Of a stretch of 64,000 bases of DNA, positions 49,490 through 58,223 are shown in pieces; positions within the stretch are counted from its first letter, which is position 1; each line of letters starts with the position of its first letter. Made by a program: the position numbers and the translations under genes. Under the pieces are notes generated by a model. That model saw only the letters and a list, made by a program, of their open reading frames with translations. It did no database searches and was not told where the DNA came from. This stretch comes from Pseudomonas sp. ATCC 13867 (GTDB taxonomy: Bacteria; Pseudomonadota; Gammaproteobacteria; Pseudomonadales; Pseudomonadaceae): contig NC_020829.1 in assembly GCF_000349845.1 (NCBI RefSeq), positions 2,363,001 through 2,427,000 on the forward strand. The letters run 5' to 3'.

Positions 49490-50035
49490 TCAACGGGGCC
49501 CCAGGGCCCATCCCCACTGGCGCAAGTCAACTCGGGAAACACGGCAGGGCCGTTCCGGCGCCACTCGCCGGATCGGCCTCCGTGGCCGAATCTCCGCATC
49601 ATAGCCCTCCACCTGTCCGGCGCCGGCGAGATGACATACGGAGCCCGACGGCACGGCTGAGGAACACCGCCGCAACCGTGCATCGCTTGCCTGCAGTTTC
49701 CATCCTGCTGTCCCGCTGGCAGTCCGTAGGATGCGCTCCCGGCGGAGGAGGCGCCAGGCAGGGCAACAAGCCGGTCAACTTCCACCTCGACGTCCAGATC
49801 CGCTAACGCGGCGACACCCTTCATCGGATCGCACGCCGTTACCGGGCGTGCGGATCTCCCGTCTTTTCACCGCAAGCCGCCGGAATGCGCGGAGTAGAGC
49901 GGTCCTGGCGGGTGGTCTGAGGCTTGCCGGTCCACGCGCCTGCTGCAAAAACCACCTGAAAACCTGAACTGCATCACATAGAATCGGTCTTCCGCTCAAC
50001 CAATCCGTTTTACCCCGGTAGTCAGACGTCGCTCT
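49490..50035. other. Intergenic region, about 545 bases, no supported gene
   Basis: Several short frames cross this stretch on both strands, but they are Arg/Pro-rich with poor ribosome sites and do not resemble known proteins. No REP or terminator with a T-run was seen. The end must carry the promoter of the 129-residue gene. Confidence 0.6.
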
Positions 50036-50425
50036 ATGGATACCCACAACACCCCCATCGGACCGGTACCGGCGCATCTGGTCCGCGAAGCCGTGGCCAA
50101 GAAAACCGGCCTGGGCTGGGTGGTCGAATTCAACGTCGCCACCTGGCTCAACCTCAGCGTGCGCGACGAAACGCCCATCATCCTCAAGGTGACCTACCAG
50201 GATGGCGAGCGGGTGCGCGAAGTGCGACTCGACAAGAGCAAAGTCTTCGGCGGCCAGCGCATCCTGCTGTGCGGCATCGCCCGCCTGGGCGTCAACCAGA
50301 AGCTCGAATCCATGAGCCTGTCCCTGGAAACCCAGGCGCCCATCCAGTCCCTGCTGGTCGAGGAACTCTTCGTCCAGGCCGTCGAACGCCAGACCGTAAA
50401 GAACGGCACCCGCAAGTCCCGCTGA
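50036..50425 (+). CDS. Hypothetical protein, 129 residues
   Basis: Soluble protein beginning MDTHNTPIGPVPAHLVREAV, with WVVEFNVATWLNLSVRDETP, VTYQDGERVREVRLDKSK and VEELFVQAVERQTVKNGTRK. No signal peptide, helix or catalytic motif stands out. Predicted beta-rich middle part. The ATG lies without a strong ribosome site, but the frame is clean and ends normally with TGA at 50425. I cannot assign a family. Confidence 0.65.
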   Translation: MDTHNTPIGPVPAHLVREAVAKKTGLGWVVEFNVATWLNLSVRDETPIILKVTYQDGERVREVRLDKSKVFGGQRILLCGIARLGVNQKLESMSLSLETQAPIQSLLVEELFVQAVERQTVKNGTRKSR

Positions 50426-50576
50426 GTACCTACCCGCCGCGAGGGGCGTGCGCCGCAGCCCGGTACGTTGCAATCGTCCGGCATTCCCGGAGCCTATGAC
50501 GCATCGCCGGGCTTGCGGTCCGCCGGCCGGAGCGGGGAACATCGCCCGGTCCCGACCCTCGCTCCAGGAATCATCC

Positions 50577-51029
50577 ATGCCCCTCGATATCGATCAGCTC
50601 AAGCTCTATACCGCCCATCGCGGCCTCGCCATCCCCCTGCTCGACCTCCTGCAGTTCCGCCACGCTCCGACGGCGGACGGCACGGGGCCCGGCTGCATCG
50701 TCCTGCGGATCGAGCCATACCACCTCAACGGCTGGGCCAACGCCCACGGCGGACTGATCATGACCCTGCTCGACGTGGCGATGGCGCTCAATGCCAGCGC
50801 GGCGGACGAAACCTGTCGCGGCGTGGTGACCATCGAAATGAAGACCAACTTCCTGCGTCCCGGCGGCGAAGTGGGCGAGGTGCTAGAAGCCCACGGCACG
50901 GTCCGGCACCACACGCGCTCCATCGCCTTCTGCGAGGCCGAACTGCGCAACAGCACCGGCGTGGTGGTCGCTTCCGCGTCCGGCACTTTCAAATACGTCA
51001 ACGCGTCGCGCCCGCTGGCCGACGCCTGA
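50577..51029 (+). CDS. PaaI-type thioesterase
   Basis: 150-residue hotdog-fold thioesterase. The key motif is LNGWANAHGGLIMTLLDVAM (residues 44-63) with the Asn/His-Gly-Gly expected in the PaaI/YdiI group. The rest shows VVTIEMKTNFLRPGGEVGEV and IAFCEAELRNSTGVVVASAS. ATG 50577 follows CCAGGAATC. Acyl-CoA or aryl-CoA thioester hydrolysis in the cytoplasm is the family activity. It is a separate gene from the thioesterase at 33938. Substrate unknown. Confidence 0.85.
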   Translation: MPLDIDQLKLYTAHRGLAIPLLDLLQFRHAPTADGTGPGCIVLRIEPYHLNGWANAHGGLIMTLLDVAMALNASAADETCRGVVTIEMKTNFLRPGGEVGEVLEAHGTVRHHTRSIAFCEAELRNSTGVVVASASGTFKYVNASRPLADA

Positions 51030-51446
51030 TCCCCCTGTCCGGCCATGCCATAGTGCGCGGAACCGCCCTCGGGGGCCGTGCATCCGGCCGGCCGTTGCCG
51101 TTCAGGTCCATCGCCTGTTCCTGGGGGATAGGCGCGACCGTCCCGCTCTTCGCAACCCGACGTTCCGCCATCCGCGTCGGCGGCGGTCACCTGGTCGGCC
51201 GGGATGTTGATTCCTGCGATGCCGCAGTCGGGCCATCGAGCCTGGTCGCGACGGTTCAGCCGTGCGTGATGCTTCTTAAGGACTTCTCAACCTTCCTCTG
51301 TCAGACCTGAGAAGGCTCTGGGCCGGGTCTGAAAGGGATGCCTGCGCCTGGCTGTAATGATTTCGTCATATGGCGTAACTACATTTTTCTGTCATGAAAG
51401 TGTCACCCACGGATGACTGCGCCAGTGATGGCACAAGGCAATCGCT
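51030..51446. other. Intergenic region upstream of ppk2
   Basis: About 415 bases with no supported gene. Its 3' end holds the Pho-box-like site at 51389-51406; the remainder shows nothing I can identify. Confidence 0.6.
51389..51406 (+). promoter_or_regulatory. Pho box (PhoB site) upstream of ppk2
   Basis: CTGTCATGAAAGTGTCAC matches the PhoB consensus of two CTGTCA-type heptamers 11 bases apart at nearly all positions. It lies 41 bases before the ppk2 start, where it could replace the -35 element. A weaker partial copy, CTGTAATGATTTCGTCAT, begins at 51352. It implies induction when phosphate is scarce. Confidence 0.72.
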
Positions 51447-52364
51447 ATGCTGCTTGATGACAAGAATTTCCCCCAGCGTATCCAGAGCGACCTGCTCGAC
51501 GACCAGGACGAAGAGCTGGAACTCGAACTGTTCGACGAACTGTACGATCTCGACGGCCTGCGCCACGGCAACCTGCAATCCCACGAAGAGCGCCTGGCGC
51601 GCCAGCGCTACTTCCACACCCTGTTCCGCCTGCAGGGCGAACTGGTAAAGCTGCAGAGCTGGGTAGTGAAGACCGGCCACAAGGTGGTGATCCTCTTCGA
51701 AGGTCGCGACGCGGCGGGCAAGGGCGGGGTGATCAAGCGCATCACCCAGCGCCTCAACCCGCGCGTCTGCCGCGTCGCCGCGCTGTCGGCGCCGAACGAC
51801 CGCGAGCGCACCCAGTGGTACTTCCAGCGCTACGTCTCGCACCTGCCGGCGGCGGGCGAGATCGTCCTGTTCGATCGCAGCTGGTACAACCGCGCTGGCG
51901 TCGAGCGGGTGATGGGCTTCTGTTCCGATGACCAGTACGAAGAGTTCTTCCGCAGCGTGCCCGAGTTCGAACGCATGCTGGTGCGTTCCGGGATCCAGGT
52001 CATCAAGTACTGGTTCTCCATCTCCGACGAGGAGCAGCACTTCCGTTTCCTCAGCCGCATCCACGATCCGCTCAAGCAATGGAAACTCAGCCCGATGGAC
52101 CTGGAGTCGAGACGGCGCTGGGAGGCCTACACCAAGGCCAAGGAAATCATGCTCGAGCGCACCCACATCCCCGAGGCGCCCTGGTGGGTGGTGCACGCCG
52201 ACGACAAGAAAAAGGCCCGGCTCAACTGCATCCACCACCTGCTCCAGCAGATTCCCTACCAGGAAGTACGGCAGCCCAACGTCCGCCTCCCCGAACGCCA
52301 GCGCCACGAGGGCTACCAGCGGCACCCCACGCCGCTGGAGCTGCAGGTACCGGAAGTCTACTGA
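51447..52364 (+). CDS. ppk2: Polyphosphate kinase 2 family enzyme
   Basis: PPK2 uses polyphosphate to phosphorylate nucleotides (or the reverse) in the cytoplasm. The 305-residue single-domain protein shows Walker A GRDAAGKGG (86-94), Walker B FDRSWYNR (142-149), the ALSAPNDRERTQWYFQRYV segment and the lid FLSRIHDPLKQWKLSPMDLE. An acidic N-terminal extension (DDQDEELELELFDELYDLD) precedes the kinase core. Class I (NDP-type) is suggested by single-domain length; class cannot be settled without testing. A Pho-box-like site upstream suggests phosphate control. A terminator overlaps the stop codon. Confidence 0.93.
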   Translation: MLLDDKNFPQRIQSDLLDDQDEELELELFDELYDLDGLRHGNLQSHEERLARQRYFHTLFRLQGELVKLQSWVVKTGHKVVILFEGRDAAGKGGVIKRITQRLNPRVCRVAALSAPNDRERTQWYFQRYVSHLPAAGEIVLFDRSWYNRAGVERVMGFCSDDQYEEFFRSVPEFERMLVRSGIQVIKYWFSISDEEQHFRFLSRIHDPLKQWKLSPMDLESRRRWEAYTKAKEIMLERTHIPEAPWWVVHADDKKKARLNCIHHLLQQIPYQEVRQPNVRLPERQRHEGYQRHPTPLELQVPEVY

Positions 52365-52394
52365 CTCCGCTGCGGCGGAGTCAGGGCGGCTTTT
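52361..52394 (+). terminator. Intrinsic terminator overlapping the ppk2 stop
   Basis: CTGACTCCGC TGCG GCGGAGTCAG, a perfect 10-bp stem containing the TGA stop, then GGCGGCTTTT. Confidence 0.85.
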
Positions 52395-52512
52395 GCCCGA
52401 TGGCACGGAGCGTAGCGACACCCATCACTGCCCCGCGCATGGGTATCGCCCAGACTCCACCTGCCCCAGTGCTCCTGCACCTGCGCGGGAACGGACTCTG
52501 CTCCCCGTATGC

Positions 52513-54171
52513 TCAGGGCGCCAGCTTGCGCTTGAGCGCGCCGGCTACCGGAGCCGGCAGGTTGGGCAGGGCACGCAGCAGATAAGGCAGCAGCTTGCGC
52601 CTGGCGCCGCTGAGCGATTCAGGCACTACCGCTTCGATCAGGTGCGGGCCGGGATGCGCCAGCGCGTACTCCAGGGCTTTGCTCAGCTCCTCGGCGGTGC
52701 TCACGCGAACCCCGTGCACGCCCATGCCCTGTGCCAACTGGGCGAAGTTCAGCACCGGGCCGTGCAGGTCCAGCTGCGACCTGGCCTTGGGGCCGGCCTG
52801 TTCCGCGCCGACGCGCTCCAGCTCCACGTTGAGCACGGAGTAGGAGGCGTTGTTGAAGATGATCGAGGTGACGTTGAGCCGTTCGCGCGCCATCGTCCAC
52901 AGGGACTGGATGGTGTACATCGAGGTGCCGTCGCCGATCAGCGCCAGTACCGGCCGGTCCGGGCAGGCGATGGCGGCGCCGATGGCATTCGGCAGGCCCT
53001 GGCCGATGGCGCCGCCGGTGAGGGTGATGAGATCGTGGCGCGGGGCGCCGGCGGTCATCGACGAGAGCATCAGCCCGGAGGTGATCGCTTCGTCGATCAG
53101 GATCGCGTTTTCGGGCAGCAGGTGGCCGACCGCCTTGCACACCTTCGGCGCCGTCAGCCTGCCGCGTGGGCGGCCCGGGCGCTGCGCCGGCTGCAGCATG
53201 GGGGTGGCCCGTTCGGCGGCGAGCGCGGCGACCAGCTTCTCCAGGCTGGCGGTGCTGTCCTGCGCCGGGGTGGCCAGGGTATGGACGCGGCAGCCCTCGG
53301 GCACCAGGTCGCTCTTCTTGCCTGGATAGGCGAAGAAGGACACCGGCGACTTGCTATCCACCAGGACCAGCTCCTCGAACTGCGCCAGTTGCACGCCGGC
53401 CATCTCGGCCATGTAGGCGATGCGCTCCACCGGCGGTAGCCCCGCTCCGCGCTGCAGGCGCGTGGGGAACACTTCGGCGAGCAGCTTGACTCCGCTGTGC
53501 GCGGCGATGCGCGCGGCGGCCAGCAGATCGGCTTCGCGCAGGGCGCGGCCACCCAGCAGCAGGGCGACCTTGCGGCCCGAGCGAATCACTTCGGCGATGG
53601 CCGCCACGCAGGCGTCGTCCGCCGCCTCGGGGCAGGGCGCCGCCGGTGGTGGGCAGGGCACGCCGCCGTCGCCCCAGGACACATCGGCCGGCAGGATCAG
53701 CGTGGCCACCTGGCCCGGATAGCCGCGGGCCACGGCGATGGCCTCCACCGCATCGCGGCATAGGTCGGCGGTGCGCACGGAGGTCCGCACGAACCCCGGC
53801 GACACGTTGCGCGCCACGGTCTCGATGTCCGACTGCAACTGGGCATCGTACTGGGTGTGGTAGGTGGCGTGATCGCCGACGATGTTGACCACCGGCACCT
53901 TGCCCTTGCGCGCGTTGTGCAGGTTGGCCAGGCCGTTGCCCAGGCCGCAGCCGAGGTGCAGCAGGGTAGCGGCGGGTTTGTCGGCCATGCGCGCGTAACC
54001 GTCGGCTGCGCCGGTGGCCACCCCTTCGAACAGGGCGAGCACGGCACGCATGCGCGGCTCGCTGTCGAGGGCGGCGACGAAATGCATTTCGCTGGTGCCG
54101 GGGTTGCTGAAGCAGACCTCGATTCCCGCATCGACCAGGGTCTTCATCAGGGCTTGTGCGCCATTGGGCAT
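52513..54171 (-). CDS. ThDP-dependent decarboxylase/acetolactate synthase-like enzyme
   Basis: 552-residue thiamine-diphosphate enzyme with the three domains of the POX/decarboxylase family. The catalytic Glu49 lies in LFEGVATGAADGYARMAD. The ThDP motif begins at GDGTSMYTIQ (413-415 GDG) and ends with IIFNN about 27 residues later. The middle domain carries RKVALLLGGRALREADLLAA. It resembles benzoylformate decarboxylase and ALS-like proteins more than biosynthetic IlvB. It is 23 bp downstream of the FMN 2-hydroxyacid dehydrogenase gene, so they form an operon; the dehydrogenase would make the 2-oxoacid that this enzyme decarboxylates. Substrate is inferred, not shown. Confidence 0.87.
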   Translation of the reverse strand: MPNGAQALMKTLVDAGIEVCFSNPGTSEMHFVAALDSEPRMRAVLALFEGVATGAADGYARMADKPAATLLHLGCGLGNGLANLHNARKGKVPVVNIVGDHATYHTQYDAQLQSDIETVARNVSPGFVRTSVRTADLCRDAVEAIAVARGYPGQVATLILPADVSWGDGGVPCPPPAAPCPEAADDACVAAIAEVIRSGRKVALLLGGRALREADLLAAARIAAHSGVKLLAEVFPTRLQRGAGLPPVERIAYMAEMAGVQLAQFEELVLVDSKSPVSFFAYPGKKSDLVPEGCRVHTLATPAQDSTASLEKLVAALAAERATPMLQPAQRPGRPRGRLTAPKVCKAVGHLLPENAILIDEAITSGLMLSSMTAGAPRHDLITLTGGAIGQGLPNAIGAAIACPDRPVLALIGDGTSMYTIQSLWTMARERLNVTSIIFNNASYSVLNVELERVGAEQAGPKARSQLDLHGPVLNFAQLAQGMGVHGVRVSTAEELSKALEYALAHPGPHLIEAVVPESLSGARRKLLPYLLRALPNLPAPVAGALKRKLAP

Positions 54172-54194
54172 GGGGTTCTCCTTGTTTTAATGCG

Positions 54195-55367
54195 TCAGGG
54201 CGTAGCGCGTGGGGCTACGCGGTCGAGATGGGAGGCGTCGATGTCGGCGATCCGGGTGACGCCGGCCAGGGTCATGGCCAGCAGTAGCTCGCGCTGCCAA
54301 CTGGCGATCAGTGCGCGGACGCCGGCTTCGCCGGCGCCGGCCAGCGCCCAAACCCAGGGCCGGCCGATCAGCGCGCCGCGGGCGCCCAGCGCCACGGCGC
54401 GGAACAGATCGGTGCCACTGCGCACGCCGCCGTCCACCAGGACTTCGATGTCGGCGCCGACCGCCTGGGCGATTTCCGGCAGCTTGCGGGCGGTCGAGAG
54501 AACGCCGTCGAGCTGGCGTCCGCCGTGGTTGGACACCACCAGCGCCTGGGCCCCGACACGCACCGCCTGGCGCGCATCGTCGGCGTTGAGGATGCCCTTG
54601 AGTATCAGCATCCCCGGCCACAGGCCGCGCAGCCATTCGATGTCCGCCCAGGTCACGCCCGGGTCGAACTGGCTGTCGACCCAGGCCTTGAAGGCATCGA
54701 TATTGCGCGCATGCGGAACCTGCGCGCTGAGGCTGCCGAAGGTCAGCGGCCGGCCGCGCAATGCGACCTGCCACAACCAGCCGGGATGGCCGAGCACCTG
54801 CCATGCCCTGCTCAGCGCCGGGCCCGGACCGCCGGCGTCCAGGCCGTGGCGGGTGTCGCGGTGGCGCATGCCGGGCAGCGGCAGGTCGACGGTGAAGAGC
54901 AGGGTCCGGCAGCCGCTGGCCCAGGCCTTTTCCAGCATGGCGCGGACGACGCCGCGGTCGCGCAGCATGTACAGCTGGAACCAGCAGGGTGTGGTAGTGG
55001 CGGCGTGCACCTCGTCGACCGGACAGATGCCGACGGTGGACAGGCTGAAGGGCACCTGCAGCGCTTCGGCCGCGCGGGCTGCCTGCACCTCGCCGCGACG
55101 CGCCATCAGGCCGGCCAGGCCGACGGGCGCCAGTGCCAGCGGCAGCGCGCAAGGCTGTCCGGCCAGGGTGGTGCGGGTGTCGATCCGCTCGACGTCGACC
55201 AGTACGCGCTGGCGCAGGTGGACGTCCTGCCAGTCGCGGGTGTTGGCCTGGAGCGTCTGTTCGTCGCTGGCGCCGCCGTCGACGTAGTCGCAGAGGAACG
55301 CCGGCAACCGGGCGCGGGCCAGCGCCTGGTAGTCGGCGCTCGTGGCGGGATAGGGTGGCCTGCTCAT
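54195..55367 (-). CDS. FMN-dependent 2-hydroxyacid dehydrogenase (lactate/mandelate type)
   Basis: 390-residue flavoenzyme of the glycolate oxidase/LldD/MdlB family. Active-site residues are visible: Lys257 in LILKGI, His281 and Arg284 in VSNHGGRQLDG, and the phosphate-binding LVDGGVRSGTDLFRA near 310. FQLYMLRDRGVVRAML near 130 is also typical. It oxidises an L-2-hydroxyacid to the 2-oxoacid, passing electrons to quinone or O2. Lies 21 bp after the FAD protein and 23 bp before the ThDP enzyme on the same strand. The pair mirrors mdlB-mdlC of mandelate degradation; the substrate here is unproven. Confidence 0.88.
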   Translation of the reverse strand: MSRPPYPATSADYQALARARLPAFLCDYVDGGASDEQTLQANTRDWQDVHLRQRVLVDVERIDTRTTLAGQPCALPLALAPVGLAGLMARRGEVQAARAAEALQVPFSLSTVGICPVDEVHAATTTPCWFQLYMLRDRGVVRAMLEKAWASGCRTLLFTVDLPLPGMRHRDTRHGLDAGGPGPALSRAWQVLGHPGWLWQVALRGRPLTFGSLSAQVPHARNIDAFKAWVDSQFDPGVTWADIEWLRGLWPGMLILKGILNADDARQAVRVGAQALVVSNHGGRQLDGVLSTARKLPEIAQAVGADIEVLVDGGVRSGTDLFRAVALGARGALIGRPWVWALAGAGEAGVRALIASWQRELLLAMTLAGVTRIADIDASHLDRVAPRATP

Positions 55368-55388
55368 GTACTCTCCCTGGTGGATGGC

Positions 55389-56996
55389 TCAACTGCCATG
55401 ACTGATGCTGCGGGCCGCCGCGCGCGCGGTAAGGATGCAGCCGGGGAGGAACGTCCCCTCCAGCGAGCGCTTGCCATTGGCGCCGCCACCGCCGAAACCG
55501 GCGGCCTCGCCCACGCAGTAGAGGCCGTCGATTGGACGGCCGGCAGCGTCCAGCACGCGGCTCTGCAGGTCGGTGCGCAGGCCGCCCAGGCTCTTGCGGG
55601 TGATCAATTGTGCCTGGATGGCGATGAACGGGCCGGCGCCGGGCATCTGCAAGGGTGCCGGCTTGCAGGTGCGCAGGCGGTCCGGTCCCCACTGGCGGGC
55701 ATGCAGGATGCGGCGGAGCTGATCGTCGTTGTGCAACCGCCGGCCGCTGGCGAAGTTGGCATCGAAGGCGTCGGCGGTGGCCTGCAGCACGTGCGGGTCG
55801 ATGTCCAGCGAACAGGTCAGCGCGTTCATCTTCCCGGCCAGCCCGGCCAGCGTGTCGTCCACCAGGAAATGCCGGCTCTCGTGCTGCATCTGCCGGACCA
55901 GGCGGTGGTTGCCGGCCAGGGTCTCCCAGAGGAAGGCGGGGAACTGCCGGTCGCGGATGCGCGGGTTGTGCTCGGCCCCCGAGATGGCGAACTCCTTGGC
56001 GGCGATACGCCAGTTCAGCAGATGCCAGGTCCAGGGTTTTTCCTGTTCGGCGACACGCTGGCACAGCCAGTGGGTATCGAAACCGGTGACCAGCGGTTCG
56101 GGGCCGATGCGCTGGCCGCGGTGATTCAGCCACAGGGCGGACTTGCAGGGAATGGTGGAGAGCCCGTGCCCTTCGAAATGCGGATAGGGGTGTGGGAAGC
56201 CGGCGGCATAGTTCCACATCTCGCCGGCGTGGCTGATCCGGCCTCCCAAGTGCTCGGCCACCCAATGGTGGAGTTGGCCGTCGGCGTAGGGGTGGGCGCC
56301 GTTGAGCAGGGTGGCCGGTAGCGGGCGGGTAGCGGGCCAGTTGGCGCGGACCTGGGAGTGGCCGCCATTGATGCCGCCCATCGCCAGCACCACCACCGGC
56401 GCCTGCAGGCGGACTTCGGCAGCGCTGTCCTCGCAGACGGCCACTGCACCGCAGACCTTGCCGGCCTGGTGCTCCAACCCGGTGATGCGGTGGCGGTGCA
56501 GCAGATGCAGGCGCCCGGCGCTGTTGGCAGCGTGCAACGCGGCGACCAGTTGCCGGGCCAGGGCGTACCCGGTGCCCCAGAGCACGTGATAGCGCGGCAG
56601 GCTGTTGCCGTCGCCCTGTCGGCCGCGCTCCACCCAGTTGACCGCCGGCATGAACTTCAGCCCTTCGCCCAGCAGCCAGTCATGCACCTCGGAACACGAG
56701 CGCTCGACGTAATAGCGTGCCCACTGGAGGGGGTATTCGTCATCCGGCGCCAGTTCGCCGAAGCGCAGCCAGTCGCGCAAGGCCACTTCCGGCGTGTCCG
56801 GAATCTTCAGCCGGGCCTGCAGTGGCGTGCCCACCAGCGCCATGCCGCCGAATGCCCACAGGGCCAGGCCGCCGAAACGCCCAGGGCTGTCGCGGTCGAC
56901 CAGGGTGACGCGCTGGCCGGCGCGCAGGGCTTCCAGCGCGGTCACGATGCCGGCGAGTCCACCGCCGGCTACCACAAGATCGGATTGCAGGTGCAT
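55389..56996 (-). CDS. FAD-dependent dehydrogenase, 3-ketosteroid-delta1-dehydrogenase/fumarate reductase-like
   Basis: 535-residue flavoprotein with the FAD motif VVAGGGLAGIVTALEALRAG starting near 8 and a second nucleotide-contact region GLYCVGEAAGFGGGGANGKR near the C-terminus, typical of the FAD_binding_2 family. The start at 56996 (MHLQSDLVVAGGG) was chosen as the FAD loop begins at once; a longer frame upstream overlaps the AraC gene. It leads the three-gene operon with the FMN and ThDP enzymes. A desaturase or reductase step on the same substrate chain is plausible. Substrate unknown. Confidence 0.87.
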   Translation of the reverse strand: MHLQSDLVVAGGGLAGIVTALEALRAGQRVTLVDRDSPGRFGGLALWAFGGMALVGTPLQARLKIPDTPEVALRDWLRFGELAPDDEYPLQWARYYVERSCSEVHDWLLGEGLKFMPAVNWVERGRQGDGNSLPRYHVLWGTGYALARQLVAALHAANSAGRLHLLHRHRITGLEHQAGKVCGAVAVCEDSAAEVRLQAPVVVLAMGGINGGHSQVRANWPATRPLPATLLNGAHPYADGQLHHWVAEHLGGRISHAGEMWNYAAGFPHPYPHFEGHGLSTIPCKSALWLNHRGQRIGPEPLVTGFDTHWLCQRVAEQEKPWTWHLLNWRIAAKEFAISGAEHNPRIRDRQFPAFLWETLAGNHRLVRQMQHESRHFLVDDTLAGLAGKMNALTCSLDIDPHVLQATADAFDANFASGRRLHNDDQLRRILHARQWGPDRLRTCKPAPLQMPGAGPFIAIQAQLITRKSLGGLRTDLQSRVLDAAGRPIDGLYCVGEAAGFGGGGANGKRSLEGTFLPGCILTARAAARSISHGS

Positions 56997-57105
56997 GGTG
57001 TCGATCCCGTTGTGCTCGCAGGCCCGGCTTGCCCGGGATGCGTCTTGTCCAGGTCGACGATAACTGCCTATGATCCGCAGGGATTGACTTGGGAGGACAG
57101 GGGAA

Positions 57106-58146
57106 TTGACCTTGCAGGCCAGTGTCTCCATGAGTTGGGTCAACACCGTCCTCGGCGCGGCGCAGCGCCTGGGGATAGAGCGCGATGCGCTGCTCAAGGC
57201 TGCCGGCATCGCGTCCGCCGAGATGGCGCAGGAGCGCTGGCCGGTCGACCACATCACTCGGCTGTGGCGGGCGGCGGTGCGCCTCACCGGCGATCCGGGG
57301 TTCGGCCTGAAGGCGGGAGCGCTGGTCGGTCCGGCCAGTTTCAACGTGGTCAGCTACCTGCTGCAGTCGGCGCCCACCCTGCGCGAGTCCATCGCCGTGG
57401 TTCAGAAGTACCAGCGCCTGATCAGCGATGGTGGGCGCCTGCAGATGATTCCCGGCGTGCACGCCAGCTGGCTGGTGTATCACCCCTGCCAGGATCGGCT
57501 GCCGTTCAGTCCGCACCAGATCGAGGCCGTGCTGGCCGCCGTGGTGGCTTTCGCGCACTGGAACTCGGGGAGCTACCAGCCGCCGGTCAAGGTGCAGTTC
57601 AGCCAGGCGCGGATTGGCCCGATGGCGGGCTATCACGCGGTCTTCCAGTGTCCGGTGGAGTTCAACCAGGCCTTCAGCGGCGTGCTGATCGACAACGCCC
57701 TGCTGGATGCGCCGCTGCCGCAGGCCGATGCGCAACTGGCCAGGGTCCATCAGCAGCACGCGGCCGCGCGGCTGTCGGCCTTGTCGCCGGCGGATGCGCT
57801 GATCCAGGAACTGCGTCGCTGGATCGACTCGCAACTGCATGCCCAACTGCCGACCCGTAGCCGCGCCGCCCAGGCGCTGGGGTTGAGCCCGCGCACACTG
57901 GCGCGGCGCATGCAGCAGCAACAGCTGGACTTCTCCACGCTGCTCGACCAGGCCCGCCGGGACGCCGCCCTGCACGCCGTGGCCAGCAGTTCGCAGGCGC
58001 TGGCGGATATCGGCCAGAGCCTGGGCTTTGCCGAGCCCAGTACCTTCTGGCGAGCCTTCAAGCGCTGGACCGGAGTGACCCCCGCGCAATGGCGGCAGCA
58101 GGCGACGACCGAAGCGGACGCCGCAGCCGCAGCCGAAGGCGACTAG
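57106..58146 (+). CDS. AraC-family regulator of the hydroxyacid cluster
   Basis: Regulator of 346 residues if started at TTG 57106, which has GGGAGGACAGGGG upstream; an ATG at 57130 (MSWVNTVLGAAQRLG) is the alternative. The N-terminal domain resembles the arabinose-binding-like domain of OruR/ArgR-type AraC regulators (residues about 1-200). The C-terminal double helix-turn-helix (about 235-335) shows RAAQALGLSPRTLARRMQQQ and LADIGQSLGFAEPSTFWRAF (split at the usual positions). It is divergent from the flavoprotein operon 110 bp away, which it most likely controls. The inducer is unknown. Confidence 0.88.
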   Translation: MTLQASVSMSWVNTVLGAAQRLGIERDALLKAAGIASAEMAQERWPVDHITRLWRAAVRLTGDPGFGLKAGALVGPASFNVVSYLLQSAPTLRESIAVVQKYQRLISDGGRLQMIPGVHASWLVYHPCQDRLPFSPHQIEAVLAAVVAFAHWNSGSYQPPVKVQFSQARIGPMAGYHAVFQCPVEFNQAFSGVLIDNALLDAPLPQADAQLARVHQQHAAARLSALSPADALIQELRRWIDSQLHAQLPTRSRAAQALGLSPRTLARRMQQQQLDFSTLLDQARRDAALHAVASSSQALADIGQSLGFAEPSTFWRAFKRWTGVTPAQWRQQATTEADAAAAAEGD

Positions 58147-58165
58147 CGATACCCGTGCGCCCTGC

Positions 58166-58186
58166 GTAGGAGGCGAACTCGCGAAC
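58166..58186. repeat. Degenerate REP remnant
   Basis: GTAGGAGGCGAACTCGCGAAC retains both ends of the REP palindrome but has lost part of the centre. Confidence 0.5.
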
Positions 58187-58223
58187 CCGCCTTCCTACCC
58201 GATGCTCGCGCAATAGTTGAAGA

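Noticed and set aside
49490..50035. Several short open frames on both strands
   Set aside because: Arg/Pro-rich, poor ribosome sites, no family resemblance.
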